Source: RSA9 sp036381195
Lineage (GTDB): Bacteria; Gemmatimonadota; Gemmatimonadetes; Longimicrobiales; RSA9
Direction of reading: 5' to 3'
DNA length: 64,000 nt
NCBI GenBank assembly: GCA_036381195.1
Contig: DASVDH010000062.1
Span: 5,666 to 69,665, forward strand
Positions 34,541 through 42,570 of the stretch are shown one piece after another (position 1 is the first letter of the stretch; each line of letters starts with the position of its first letter). The notes beneath the pieces are model-generated. The model worked only from the letters and a program-made list of their open reading frames with translations, did not search any database and was not told the DNA's origin. A program made the position numbers and the translations under genes.

Positions 34541-34586
34541 CAGAAAAACAGGGGCCGGCTCCTCTCGTCTCGAGAGGAGCCGGCCC
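34541..34586 (-). terminator. Rho-independent terminator of the surface operon
   Basis: A perfect 16-bp stem (34552-34567 with 34571-34586, loop TCT) reads GGGCCGGCTCCTCTCG and its complement; on the minus strand it is followed by CTGTTTTTCTG. This is the clearest intrinsic terminator in the window. It lies 70 bp past the stop of the last gene of the receptor/T9SS-like operon. Confidence 0.9.
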
Positions 34587-34615
34587 TCGCTCCGCCATCG
34601 CGCGGGGATGGGTGC

Positions 34616-34643
34616 GGGTGCCGTGGCACGGGCCACGGCACCC
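34616..34643 (-). terminator. Upstream hairpin of a tandem terminator
   Basis: A 12-bp stem (GGGTGCCGTGGC / GCCACGGCACCC, 4-nt loop ACGG) lies between the operon stop (34659) and the main terminator. It may protect the 3' end or back up termination. Confidence 0.6.
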
Positions 34644-34658
34644 GTCCCACCCGCGCCC

Positions 34659-36494
34659 TCAGCGGAAGAGCGCCTCGGGCAGCGGGCCGGAGAGCACGAT
34701 GTGCGGCGCGATCCCCTGCGCCCCCACCTTGGGCTGGAGCGTGACGCGCAGGCTCTGGAACGCGGTCCAGGGTTGGCCGACGTCGGCCGCATCGATGTAG
34801 AAGCCCGCCTCGAGGATCTCGCCGGCCGTGACGACGTCGAAGGAGTCGTCCACGTCGGCGTCTCGCAGGGAGGCGAGGTCCGGGGGCGGAGTGGTGAGAG
34901 GCCCGAGCTCCAGCGCGGTGCCGTCCTCGGCGACCAGCCACAGCGCGTAGTAGTAGCCGACGGGCGGCCTGCGCAGGTTCTGGAACGCGATGCCCAGGCG
35001 GTCCGCCCAGAAGGAGCCCTTCGCCCCGCCGGTCGCCTGGAACAGCCGCGGGTTGCGGGGCGCGGCGAGATCGAGCGTGCCGAAGCCCACTGGCCCCTGG
35101 ACCAGCGCATCATCCGCCGGGTCGGCCGTTCCACCGTCGTCGAGGTAGGGCACCCAGAGCGGGACCGCGCCCGTCGGCTCGCTCGTCCCGAGGGCGATCA
35201 GCACGTGCGTGTAGTCCCCGGTCGCCACGCCATCGAGCGTCTCGGAGTTGAGCACGAAGTGGTGCCGCTCGTCCGCCGCCCCCGCGTTGAACGTGGCCGT
35301 CCGGACGGTCGGCTGCGGATCGTCCTCGTAGATCGGGTTCCCCTCGTCGTCCACGCCCGTCTGCACGCGGAGGATCCGCGTGTAGTCGGCCGTCGCGGCG
35401 GCGAGATTGCCGGTGCGGGAGTCGAACAGCCAGAGACTGTACTCGGTGCCGGCCAGCGGCGCGAGCGACGTGGTGGTGAATTCGAGCGCACTCACCCGCG
35501 CCTCTACGCCCGGCACGTCGATCAGGTCGATCCGGTCCTCGAAGAGCGGGAACGGGGCGAACGCGTTGGGCAGCGGGTTGCCGGCGAGGTCCAGGTCCAC
35601 GCCGAGCTGGATGCGCAGCACGGGCGGCCCGAGGTCCGGCGGCTCGCCCTGGTAGACCACGACGTAGTTGTACTGGTACGCCGGCACCGGACCCGTGCCG
35701 AGCACGTTCGGCACCACGATGGACGAGTCGGGAACGGGCGGGCCGCTCTGGTTCTGGTACCATGCCCAGGGCGTGCCCATGCAGTAGTCGGCGGTGCCCA
35801 CGCCCGAGCCGTCGGCGGCGAACGCGCCCAGGTACCACGGATTCGGCAGCGGGTCCGGGATCGGCTCGGCCTGGCACCCGGCGTTGTCCGTCCACGCGTA
35901 ATCGTTCGCCGGGTACCCGCCCGCGGTGCCGCCCAGCGGGACCAGCTCGTCCGGCTCGGTCACCTCGCCGTACAGGATCATCTCGAGGTGGTCGACGAGG
36001 CCGTTCACCCTCGTGGCCAGCCGCTCGAGCGCGAAGGTGTAGACCGCGCCGGGCTCCAGCCCGGTCCACCGCATGTACAGGTCCCACATGTTCGCGCCCC
36101 AGTACTCGGGGCCCATGATCCGCGCGAACGCAGTGCTGACGGCGGACGGGTCGGGCAGCGGTGCGAGCGCGGGGAGCCGCGGGTCCTGTCCAGCGATCCG
36201 CGTGCCGGCGTGCACCTCGTACCGGCTGTTGGCGGAGTTGTAGTAGCCGTCCTTGCCCGCACGCTGGAACGCGTCGGGGTTGCCTTCCACGTCCGCGACC
36301 AGCTCGAAGCTCGTGATCGTGGACTCGCCGCCGGGGAACCCACCCGCGTCCTTGAGGTCGAGCAGGAAATCATCGGAGTCGCCGTCCAGCGACCTGTCTG
36401 GCCCCACGAACCGCTCCTGCTCGCAGGCCGTGAGCGTCGCGACGACGCCGACGATGGCGAGAAGTCTGAGGTCGAAGCGCATCACGGTTCTCAT
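34659..36494 (-). CDS. Large lipoprotein, last gene of the surface operon
   Basis: A 611-residue lipoprotein (lipobox LTAC after about 20 residues; EQERFVGPDRSLDG follows). I do not recognise the family. It has repeated beta-sandwich-like stretches (YSLWLFDSRTGNLAAATADY, YYALWLVAEDGTALELGPL) and an NFVLNSETLDGV-type segment that recall surface-layer or adhesin-like proteins. ATG 36494 overlaps the previous stop by 4 bp (ATGA), with AAGGGAG directly in front; ATG 36482 and GTG 36485 are alternatives. It follows the small beta-barrel gene and ends the operon at the terminator. Probably outer-membrane or surface located, perhaps displayed by the same system. Confidence 0.75.
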   Translation of the reverse strand: MRTVMRFDLRLLAIVGVVATLTACEQERFVGPDRSLDGDSDDFLLDLKDAGGFPGGESTITSFELVADVEGNPDAFQRAGKDGYYNSANSRYEVHAGTRIAGQDPRLPALAPLPDPSAVSTAFARIMGPEYWGANMWDLYMRWTGLEPGAVYTFALERLATRVNGLVDHLEMILYGEVTEPDELVPLGGTAGGYPANDYAWTDNAGCQAEPIPDPLPNPWYLGAFAADGSGVGTADYCMGTPWAWYQNQSGPPVPDSSIVVPNVLGTGPVPAYQYNYVVVYQGEPPDLGPPVLRIQLGVDLDLAGNPLPNAFAPFPLFEDRIDLIDVPGVEARVSALEFTTTSLAPLAGTEYSLWLFDSRTGNLAAATADYTRILRVQTGVDDEGNPIYEDDPQPTVRTATFNAGAADERHHFVLNSETLDGVATGDYTHVLIALGTSEPTGAVPLWVPYLDDGGTADPADDALVQGPVGFGTLDLAAPRNPRLFQATGGAKGSFWADRLGIAFQNLRRPPVGYYYALWLVAEDGTALELGPLTTPPPDLASLRDADVDDSFDVVTAGEILEAGFYIDAADVGQPWTAFQSLRVTLQPKVGAQGIAPHIVLSGPLPEALFR

Positions 36495-37174
36495 CTCCCT
36501 TGCTCGCCCGGGACGAAGCTGAAGGCGAGAGAGAAGCGCAGGTTGTGTACGGTGCTCTTCGCCTCCGGGATGTCCGGGTTGGGATGTGGCATGGTCCGGT
36601 CGATGTAGAGCGGGTCGACGACGCTGAACACCTCGCGGTCGAAGCCGGTATAGATCTCGTCGCGCACATCGAGGCGCAGGCCGATGGTGCCCGCGCTCAT
36701 GAGCTGGATCCCGCCGCCGACCATCCAGGTCGAGAAGCCCTCACTGTGCTGGCCGCGGTTCTGCTCGGGATCCATGAAGAAGCGCGTGCGCCCCAGGCCG
36801 GCGGTCACGTACGGCACCAGACTCTGGGCCAGGGGGAAGCGCAGCACGCCCGCGAGGCCGAACCCGATCTGCGTCACTTCCTGGTCCGGCAGGTAGCGGA
36901 ACGTGCTGTCCTCGAACTCGAGCCCCACCAGCGGGAAATACTCGCCCTTCGTCGTGGGTCGCCCGACCGAGAGGTAGCCGCCCACGCCGATCGCCCCGGT
37001 CGCGAAGTACACCGCCTCGATGCCCGCAGCCGGCCCGTTCTCGAGCGCGGCGGCATCGTCGAAGCGCTGCCAGCCGAGCAGCGTGTTCACCTCGAACTCT
37101 CCCGGCCGCGCCTGGGCAGCGAGCGGCGCGGCGGCCATCAGGGCCAGGAGCACGGTCCCGAAAACGGTTCGCAT
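36491..37174 (-). CDS. Outer-membrane beta-barrel protein (OmpW/OMP_b-brl-like)
   Basis: A 227-residue protein with signal peptide (PLAAQARPG) and alternating amphipathic strands typical of an eight-stranded barrel (EVNTLLGWQRFDD, AVYFATGAIGVGGYLSVG, LVPYVTAGLGRTRFF, LRLDVRDEI, LRFSLAFSF). Its specific function is unknown. ATG 37174 follows AGAGGAGG. It is the fourth gene of the operon and its stop overlaps the lipoprotein start (ATGA). Confidence 0.83.
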   Translation of the reverse strand: MRTVFGTVLLALMAAAPLAAQARPGEFEVNTLLGWQRFDDAAALENGPAAGIEAVYFATGAIGVGGYLSVGRPTTKGEYFPLVGLEFEDSTFRYLPDQEVTQIGFGLAGVLRFPLAQSLVPYVTAGLGRTRFFMDPEQNRGQHSEGFSTWMVGGGIQLMSAGTIGLRLDVRDEIYTGFDREVFSVVDPLYIDRTMPHPNPDIPEAKSTVHNLRFSLAFSFVPGEQGR

Positions 37175-37186
37175 GCCGCGCCTCCT

Positions 37187-38311
37187 CTAGAATCCGAACT
37201 CGAAGGAGAAGACCTGGTTGTGCCCGAGGGCGTCACCGAGGGCCGTGTACGCGTAATCGAGCGCGATCCTGCGGTCCCCGACGGGGAGCCGCAGGCCGAG
37301 GCCGCCGGACAGGCCATCGGTGAACTCCCAGCCGGCCCGCGGCTCGTTGCGGAAGTGCTTGCCCGCGCGCACGAAGAACATCCCGCGGTACGAGTACTCC
37401 GCCCCGAACGACGGCTCCATGAGACTCGTCGTCGCGTCCTGGATCGAGGTGAGGAAGGCGAGCCCGTGGTCGGCGCTCGGCCCGAGGATCGCGTCCGGCG
37501 CGCCGTAGAGCTCCGCCCGGATTCCGAAGCGGAACGCGGTCGGGAGCTGGAGCTTCCGCGTGCGGAGCTCCACATCCACCGGGTCGCCGGAAGGAATCGT
37601 CCCCTGGTTCGGCGACGAGGGCATCACGGTCTCGATCGCGCCGCCGCGGAACTGGCCGGTGGTGCCCACGTTCACGACGGCGGCCCCCATCGTGATACCG
37701 TAGATCCCGGTGTGGAAGATCGTGGAGAGGTCGAGGCCCACGTAGCTCGCGGTCGCCTGCGTGATCCCCTCCTGGATGTACTTGGCGCTGATGCCCACGT
37801 TGAGCCGGTCGGTGATCGCGCGGCTGTAATGCAGCCCAAACGCCGTGCCCGCCCACTCCACGAACTCGGCGCGCTGCGGGTCGCCCCCGGTCGGCCACTG
37901 CTCGGTCGTCACGCGGACGTCTCCGGACGAGAAGCGCGTCAGCGAGGCGCCGATCACGTTCCCCGGCGAGAGCGGCAGCGCCGCGGCGAGGTAGGTGTGA
38001 GTCACGCCGGAGGAGCCGTACAGCTCCGCGTAGCTGACCGCGCCGGAGACGCCCTGGATCCCGACGATCGCGGAGGAGTTCCAGTAGAGCGAGTTGAGCC
38101 CCTCGGCCGCCGCGACCACGGCGCCGCCCAGCGCGAGCTCCCTGGCGCCCACGCCGATCTCGAGGAAGTTCGCCCCGCGCGTCCCCACCCGCGTGATCCC
38201 GCGGTTGGGGTCCGACTGGAGTTGTGTGCCCTGGCGCTGCGCCCACCCTGTCGTGGTGGTGGACGCCAGCAGAACGAGCGCCGTCAGGCAGGTCCTGATT
38301 CGCATGGTCAT
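37187..38311 (-). CDS. PorV/PorQ-family outer-membrane protein
   Basis: A 374-residue barrel of the PorV/PorQ family. Signal peptide (TTTGWAQ), then the family N-terminus NFLEIGVGARELALGGA and NSLYWNSSAIVG, followed by strands VSYAELYGSSGVTHTYLAAAL and GISAKYIQEGITQATA. The C-terminus FSFEFGF is typical. PorV shuttles type-IX-secreted cargo to surface attachment in Bacteroidota. The cargo candidate is the preceding 1405-aa protein, whose stop is 7 bp away. GAGGTGG lies ahead of ATG 38311 (spacing 5); ATG 38305 and GTG 38317 are alternatives. Whether a full T9SS is present in this genome cannot be told here. Confidence 0.88.
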   Translation of the reverse strand: MTMRIRTCLTALVLLASTTTTGWAQRQGTQLQSDPNRGITRVGTRGANFLEIGVGARELALGGAVVAAAEGLNSLYWNSSAIVGIQGVSGAVSYAELYGSSGVTHTYLAAALPLSPGNVIGASLTRFSSGDVRVTTEQWPTGGDPQRAEFVEWAGTAFGLHYSRAITDRLNVGISAKYIQEGITQATASYVGLDLSTIFHTGIYGITMGAAVVNVGTTGQFRGGAIETVMPSSPNQGTIPSGDPVDVELRTRKLQLPTAFRFGIRAELYGAPDAILGPSADHGLAFLTSIQDATTSLMEPSFGAEYSYRGMFFVRAGKHFRNEPRAGWEFTDGLSGGLGLRLPVGDRRIALDYAYTALGDALGHNQVFSFEFGF

Positions 38312-38318
38312 CCCCACC

Positions 38319-41300
38319 TCAGCGGATCACGATGAACTTGCCGAGCTTGCGGCGCGTGGCGCCGGTCTCGGGGTCGCGCGCCGTCACGACGAACATGTAG
38401 AAGCCCGCGGCGAGGTCGGTCTCCTCGTGCGTCCTCATGTTCCAGAAGAGATCGCCGTCGCCGGTCAGGTCCTGCGGCGTCCACGTGATGCGTTGCACGA
38501 ACTGCCCCGCCGCCGTGTAGATGGTGATCTCACCGCTCGGCGGCAGGTTCGTGAACGCCAGCCGCGCGCCGTCGCCCGCGACCTCGTACGCCGAGGCGAC
38601 GACGTACGGGTTCGGCACGACCAGCACGTCATCCAGCGAGTGTCGGCCGAGCGAAGCGATGGCCTCGCCCCGCACGCTCGGCGAGACGGTGAACGCCAGC
38701 TCCACGCCGGAGCGCAGCGGGATGCCGAACCGCGCCACCAACGTGTAGTCCGGCCGCATCCGGTTGTAGCCGCCGCTCGTACCCGGCCCGACCACCGGGT
38801 TGCAGCTCGGGAGGTCGCCGGAGCAGCCGATCCGGGCGGGCGCCCACGTCACGGCGAGCTGCGGCGCGTACACCGGCTGCCCATCTTGCAGCACGACTTC
38901 ACCCGCAGCGTCCGTCTGCGCGACCGGAACCTCCTCGAGGAGGTAGACGGGCGTGCCGGGCATCCACTTCCCTTCGGGCACCCGGATCCACGCCGTATCC
39001 GCGCCGGAGCCGATCCGGATCGCTTCCGGCAGGTCTGCGGCCAGCACGGCCACGGTCACGGGCCGGTTGCCGTACGACGCGTTGGTGATCGTGAAGGGCA
39101 ATCCGACGGCCGCCAATTCGTCCGGCGACACGGTGCGGCCCAGGGCCGCGCTCAGCGCGTCCGCGACCGCCTGCCCCGTCGCCGAGGTCGCGGCATCGGC
39201 CCGCCGCGCGATCGCGTCCTCCACCACGGCGCGCGTCGCGTCCCGGTCCATGGCGTTGATCCGGAACGGCGCGGTGCTGCCGTACGGATCGTCACTCCAG
39301 CGGATCAGGTAGCGGCCGTAGGACGCGCCCGTCGCGGTGCCGCCGAGGAAGCGCTGGAACGGCCACGCGTCGCTGTTCGGGATGACCTCGTCCTGCGCGT
39401 TGCGGTACTCGGTCGGGTACTGCCTGCCCAGCGAGTCCCGTACGCTCACGATGAGGCCCGGGAACTCCGGCCGGCCGAAGATGGCGTTCGGCGTGAAGCT
39501 GGACGAGAGGTTGGCCGAGACGTAGAGCGGCTCGCCCGCGCCGGTCACCAGGATCCCCGCGCGCGCGCGCACCCGCGTCTCCTCGGAATCCGCGGTGCTC
39601 GTGCGGACCAGCGCGGTGTCCGGCCCCGTGACCAGGATCCCCGTCGGCTGCGTGGACTTCCAGCGCAGCGGCGCCGCGGCCGAGTAGTCCTTGTAGACCG
39701 GCGCGCCGCCCGGTCCGAAGCCGACCAGCGCAGAGCGGTACGCGCTCACGATGGTGCTGTCCCGTGCCTCCGCCGGGCCGTACGCCGTGACGACGACCGA
39801 GTCCACGAACACCAGTCGGTACGAGACCTCGGCGTCCAGCTCCTCGACCACGTCCACGACGACGTTCGCCAGGCCCGCCGTCGCGCCGTCTACCACGAAC
39901 GGTGTGCCGACGAAGCCGGGCGACGTCCAGAGCCCGCCGCTCAACCCGTCCAGGGCGATGCGCGCGCCCCGGCCGCCCGCCTGCGAGCTGATCGGCACGT
40001 AGACGCTCTCCACGTTGGGCAGAGAGGGGTTCGTCGCCAGCGTGTTCCGCGTCGGCGGCGTCACCTCGTAGACGGTGCGGTCCACGCCGTCGAACACGCC
40101 GTCTTCATCGACGTCCACGCTGTCCCAGACGGTGAAGCGGATGCCAGGGCTCTCGGCCACGAACGCGTACAGGTAACTCTGGCCCGGCAGCACATAGGGA
40201 TCCTCGTAGACGGTCGGGAAATCGCCACTCGAGTTCCTGACGATCTGGTCGTAGGCTTGCCAGCCCGGCGAGACGGTGTTGCCCAGATCGTCCTCGAGCG
40301 GCGCGGCCCGGCAGCGGCCGCTCTGCGGCGTGTCGTCCGCCGTGAAGGTCGCCCCGCCGTCGCACGACTTGTAGACGAGGATCCGGCTGACGTTGCCGTG
40401 GTTGTACGCCCGGATGCTGTCCACCAGCCAGGGGTTCAGCGCGTACAGCCGCTCGAGGCGCGTGTCGCCCGTCGTGCCCTGCTCGATCTTGTCCGCGAGC
40501 CGCGCGGTGTACTCGTCCACCCACTGCGAGGCCGCATCATCCAGGAAGATGCGGACCCGCGGCTGGCCCAGGTCGCGAATGCCGCCCTGCGCCGTGGCGC
40601 GGATCGTGACCGGGGCGGGCACGTCCGGCCCGAGGTAGAAGTCCCGATAGAACTGGTACGTGTTCTCGAGCAGCGCCGCGAACTGCGCGGAGTCCACCGC
40701 GGCGAGGAACGCGACGGTGAAGCCGACCGAGTCTCCGGCCTTGAGCGGGAACGGGCCCGCGCCGGACCAGGTGTTGTTGTACGAGTAGTTGCCCGTCCCG
40801 TCCGGGAGCGTGTCGGACCACAGCGCCACGCACGCGTTCAGCACGGGGTTGCAGGTGTCGAAGAACAGCGTGTCCGGCCCCGTCGCGGGCGCGCCCTCCG
40901 GGCGGTTCGTGTAGGTCCAGTTCGGGTCGGGCACGTACCAGTTGAAGCAGCCCGGCCCGCGCGGATCGTTGGCGATGTCGCAGCGCTCGGCGCCCGGGCC
41001 CGAGCCGTTGTAGGGTTTGATCAGCATCCACGTGTCGTAGCCGGTCATCGCCGCGGGATCCCGGCCGTTCAGCGCGTCCGCCGTGTTGGCCGCGATCACG
41101 CCGTAGCCGCCGCGCCGGTCCGGCCCGAGGAACTGGATCTGCCCGCACTCGAAGCCGCAGAGCGACATCCGGTTGAACGTGATGGTGTCGCCGGCGAGTG
41201 GATGGCTGGGGTCGTAGAACGGGGAGTTCGGATCCGAGAAGTGCTTGTTGCGCAGGTCGCCGATGGGGCTCTTCAGCCACATGATGCCGGTGGCGCCGAC

Positions 41301-42536
41301 ACGGAAGCCGCGCCCCACACGCGCCCGCAGCGCCGGACAGTTGATCCAGTCCACGTCCGGCGGGATCTCGAGCCCGTCACAGTCGGGCGTCCGCCCCAGC
41401 TCGTTGGAGACCACCGCGCCGCGCTCGACGATCGCGTGCACCGCGGCGCGCCGGCCGCTCCCGGGCGGCGCACGCAGCCAGCGGGTCTGGAAGCCGAAGT
41501 ACAGCGAGTCGTAGTCCAGCCCGACGCCGTACACTTCCTCGGTGTTGTTGATCAGCACGCCCTGGAGGATGAACATCCCGGCGACGGTCGGGACGTTGAA
41601 CGTGAAGGCGTCGAACGCGATGTCGATGCCGAGCGGGTATCCCTCGAGCTGCGGGTCACCCGTCCCGCCGGGGACCACGCTGCCGTACATGGCCCGGATC
41701 TCGCGCCCGTGATCGCTCATCATGCCGAACGTCTGGAACGCCGTGCCGATGAACTGGCGATTCGGGTCGTGCAGCTCTTCCGGGACGAGCCACCAGTCGA
41801 AGGTGAACTGGGAGCCCCTCTGCCGGAAGAACTCCTCCCAGCCTTCCTGCGAGATCGGGCGCGCGCCCTGCCAGCCGGCGCTGCCCCAGGTTTCCGGGCA
41901 GTCCGAGCCGGCCATGAGCGGGAAGCCCGCCTGGATGAACGAGGCCGTGTGGTTCTTGCAGGTGTCGTCGTTCGTGGACTGGGCGCCCGAGTGGAGCACG
42001 CCGAACGAGCCGTCGTGGGCGGTGAAGTGCTCGATGTCGGGGTAGAGGTTGGTCTCCCACATGTAGCCGCCGCCGATCACGTTCTGCAGGCTCGCGACCG
42101 TCTCGCGGTGGCGCCGCCACTCGCTGGGCGCCGCCGCGATGTACGGCTGGAGGTCGAAGACCTCCCAGACCCAGGTGCTCGGCCCCGCCTCGACGCCGCG
42201 CTTCTGGATGGGTGGGTAATCGGTGCGCTGCCACGGCCCCATGCCGTAGTTGCCGACCCAGAACGCGATGTTCTGGGAGGCGGCGCGCAGGCCGGTGTAC
42301 GCGATATCACCCTGGCCGCGCAGGTTGAACGGCGAGCGTGCCAGGAAATCAGCGTCGCACAGGCGCGCGGGCGGCGGGACCCGCGGGTTCTCCCACTCCT
42401 CGCACGGCGTCGGCACGCCGGCTGGTGGCTGCCTGAACGCCTGGGCCGCGAGGTCCGCCGGCGCCGCCAGGCCGATGGCCGCCGCGAGGGCGAGGAGACG
42501 CAGGTGAGCCGGGGGTTTCTGCATCAGGATCCTCAT
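38319..42536 (-). CDS. Large secreted protein with T9SS-type-A/FlgD-like C-terminal domain
   Basis: A 1405-residue exported protein (signal peptide ends near DLAAQ). The body has many beta-rich, Asp/Gly-rich segments with no fold I can name confidently; it includes several Cys-containing stretches. The last 105 residues (VVPNPYVVASAYEV ... GEITIYTAAGQFVQRITW ... AAGFYMFVVTARD ... KLGKFIVIR) form the beta-sandwich typical of type-IX sorting or FlgD-Ig-like tails, which direct surface attachment. It follows the TonB receptor by 34 bp and precedes the PorV-like gene by 7 bp. ATG 42536 has GAGGA upstream; ATG 42524 is possible. It is the operon's largest product and presumably its surface cargo. 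Confidence 0.85.
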   Translation of the reverse strand: MRILMQKPPAHLRLLALAAAIGLAAPADLAAQAFRQPPAGVPTPCEEWENPRVPPPARLCDADFLARSPFNLRGQGDIAYTGLRAASQNIAFWVGNYGMGPWQRTDYPPIQKRGVEAGPSTWVWEVFDLQPYIAAAPSEWRRHRETVASLQNVIGGGYMWETNLYPDIEHFTAHDGSFGVLHSGAQSTNDDTCKNHTASFIQAGFPLMAGSDCPETWGSAGWQGARPISQEGWEEFFRQRGSQFTFDWWLVPEELHDPNRQFIGTAFQTFGMMSDHGREIRAMYGSVVPGGTGDPQLEGYPLGIDIAFDAFTFNVPTVAGMFILQGVLINNTEEVYGVGLDYDSLYFGFQTRWLRAPPGSGRRAAVHAIVERGAVVSNELGRTPDCDGLEIPPDVDWINCPALRARVGRGFRVGATGIMWLKSPIGDLRNKHFSDPNSPFYDPSHPLAGDTITFNRMSLCGFECGQIQFLGPDRRGGYGVIAANTADALNGRDPAAMTGYDTWMLIKPYNGSGPGAERCDIANDPRGPGCFNWYVPDPNWTYTNRPEGAPATGPDTLFFDTCNPVLNACVALWSDTLPDGTGNYSYNNTWSGAGPFPLKAGDSVGFTVAFLAAVDSAQFAALLENTYQFYRDFYLGPDVPAPVTIRATAQGGIRDLGQPRVRIFLDDAASQWVDEYTARLADKIEQGTTGDTRLERLYALNPWLVDSIRAYNHGNVSRILVYKSCDGGATFTADDTPQSGRCRAAPLEDDLGNTVSPGWQAYDQIVRNSSGDFPTVYEDPYVLPGQSYLYAFVAESPGIRFTVWDSVDVDEDGVFDGVDRTVYEVTPPTRNTLATNPSLPNVESVYVPISSQAGGRGARIALDGLSGGLWTSPGFVGTPFVVDGATAGLANVVVDVVEELDAEVSYRLVFVDSVVVTAYGPAEARDSTIVSAYRSALVGFGPGGAPVYKDYSAAAPLRWKSTQPTGILVTGPDTALVRTSTADSEETRVRARAGILVTGAGEPLYVSANLSSSFTPNAIFGRPEFPGLIVSVRDSLGRQYPTEYRNAQDEVIPNSDAWPFQRFLGGTATGASYGRYLIRWSDDPYGSTAPFRINAMDRDATRAVVEDAIARRADAATSATGQAVADALSAALGRTVSPDELAAVGLPFTITNASYGNRPVTVAVLAADLPEAIRIGSGADTAWIRVPEGKWMPGTPVYLLEEVPVAQTDAAGEVVLQDGQPVYAPQLAVTWAPARIGCSGDLPSCNPVVGPGTSGGYNRMRPDYTLVARFGIPLRSGVELAFTVSPSVRGEAIASLGRHSLDDVLVVPNPYVVASAYEVAGDGARLAFTNLPPSGEITIYTAAGQFVQRITWTPQDLTGDGDLFWNMRTHEETDLAAGFYMFVVTARDPETGATRRKLGKFIVIR

Positions 42537-42570
42537 CCGTTCCTCTTCGTCGACTTGATCCGGTCGATGC

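Larger units (their letters stand above)
34289..34658. other. Intergenic region with two hairpins
   Basis: The gap between the TPR gene and the surface operon holds the two terminators listed below (34541-34643). The rest shows no promoter I can defend for the TPR gene and no RNA gene. Confidence 0.5.
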
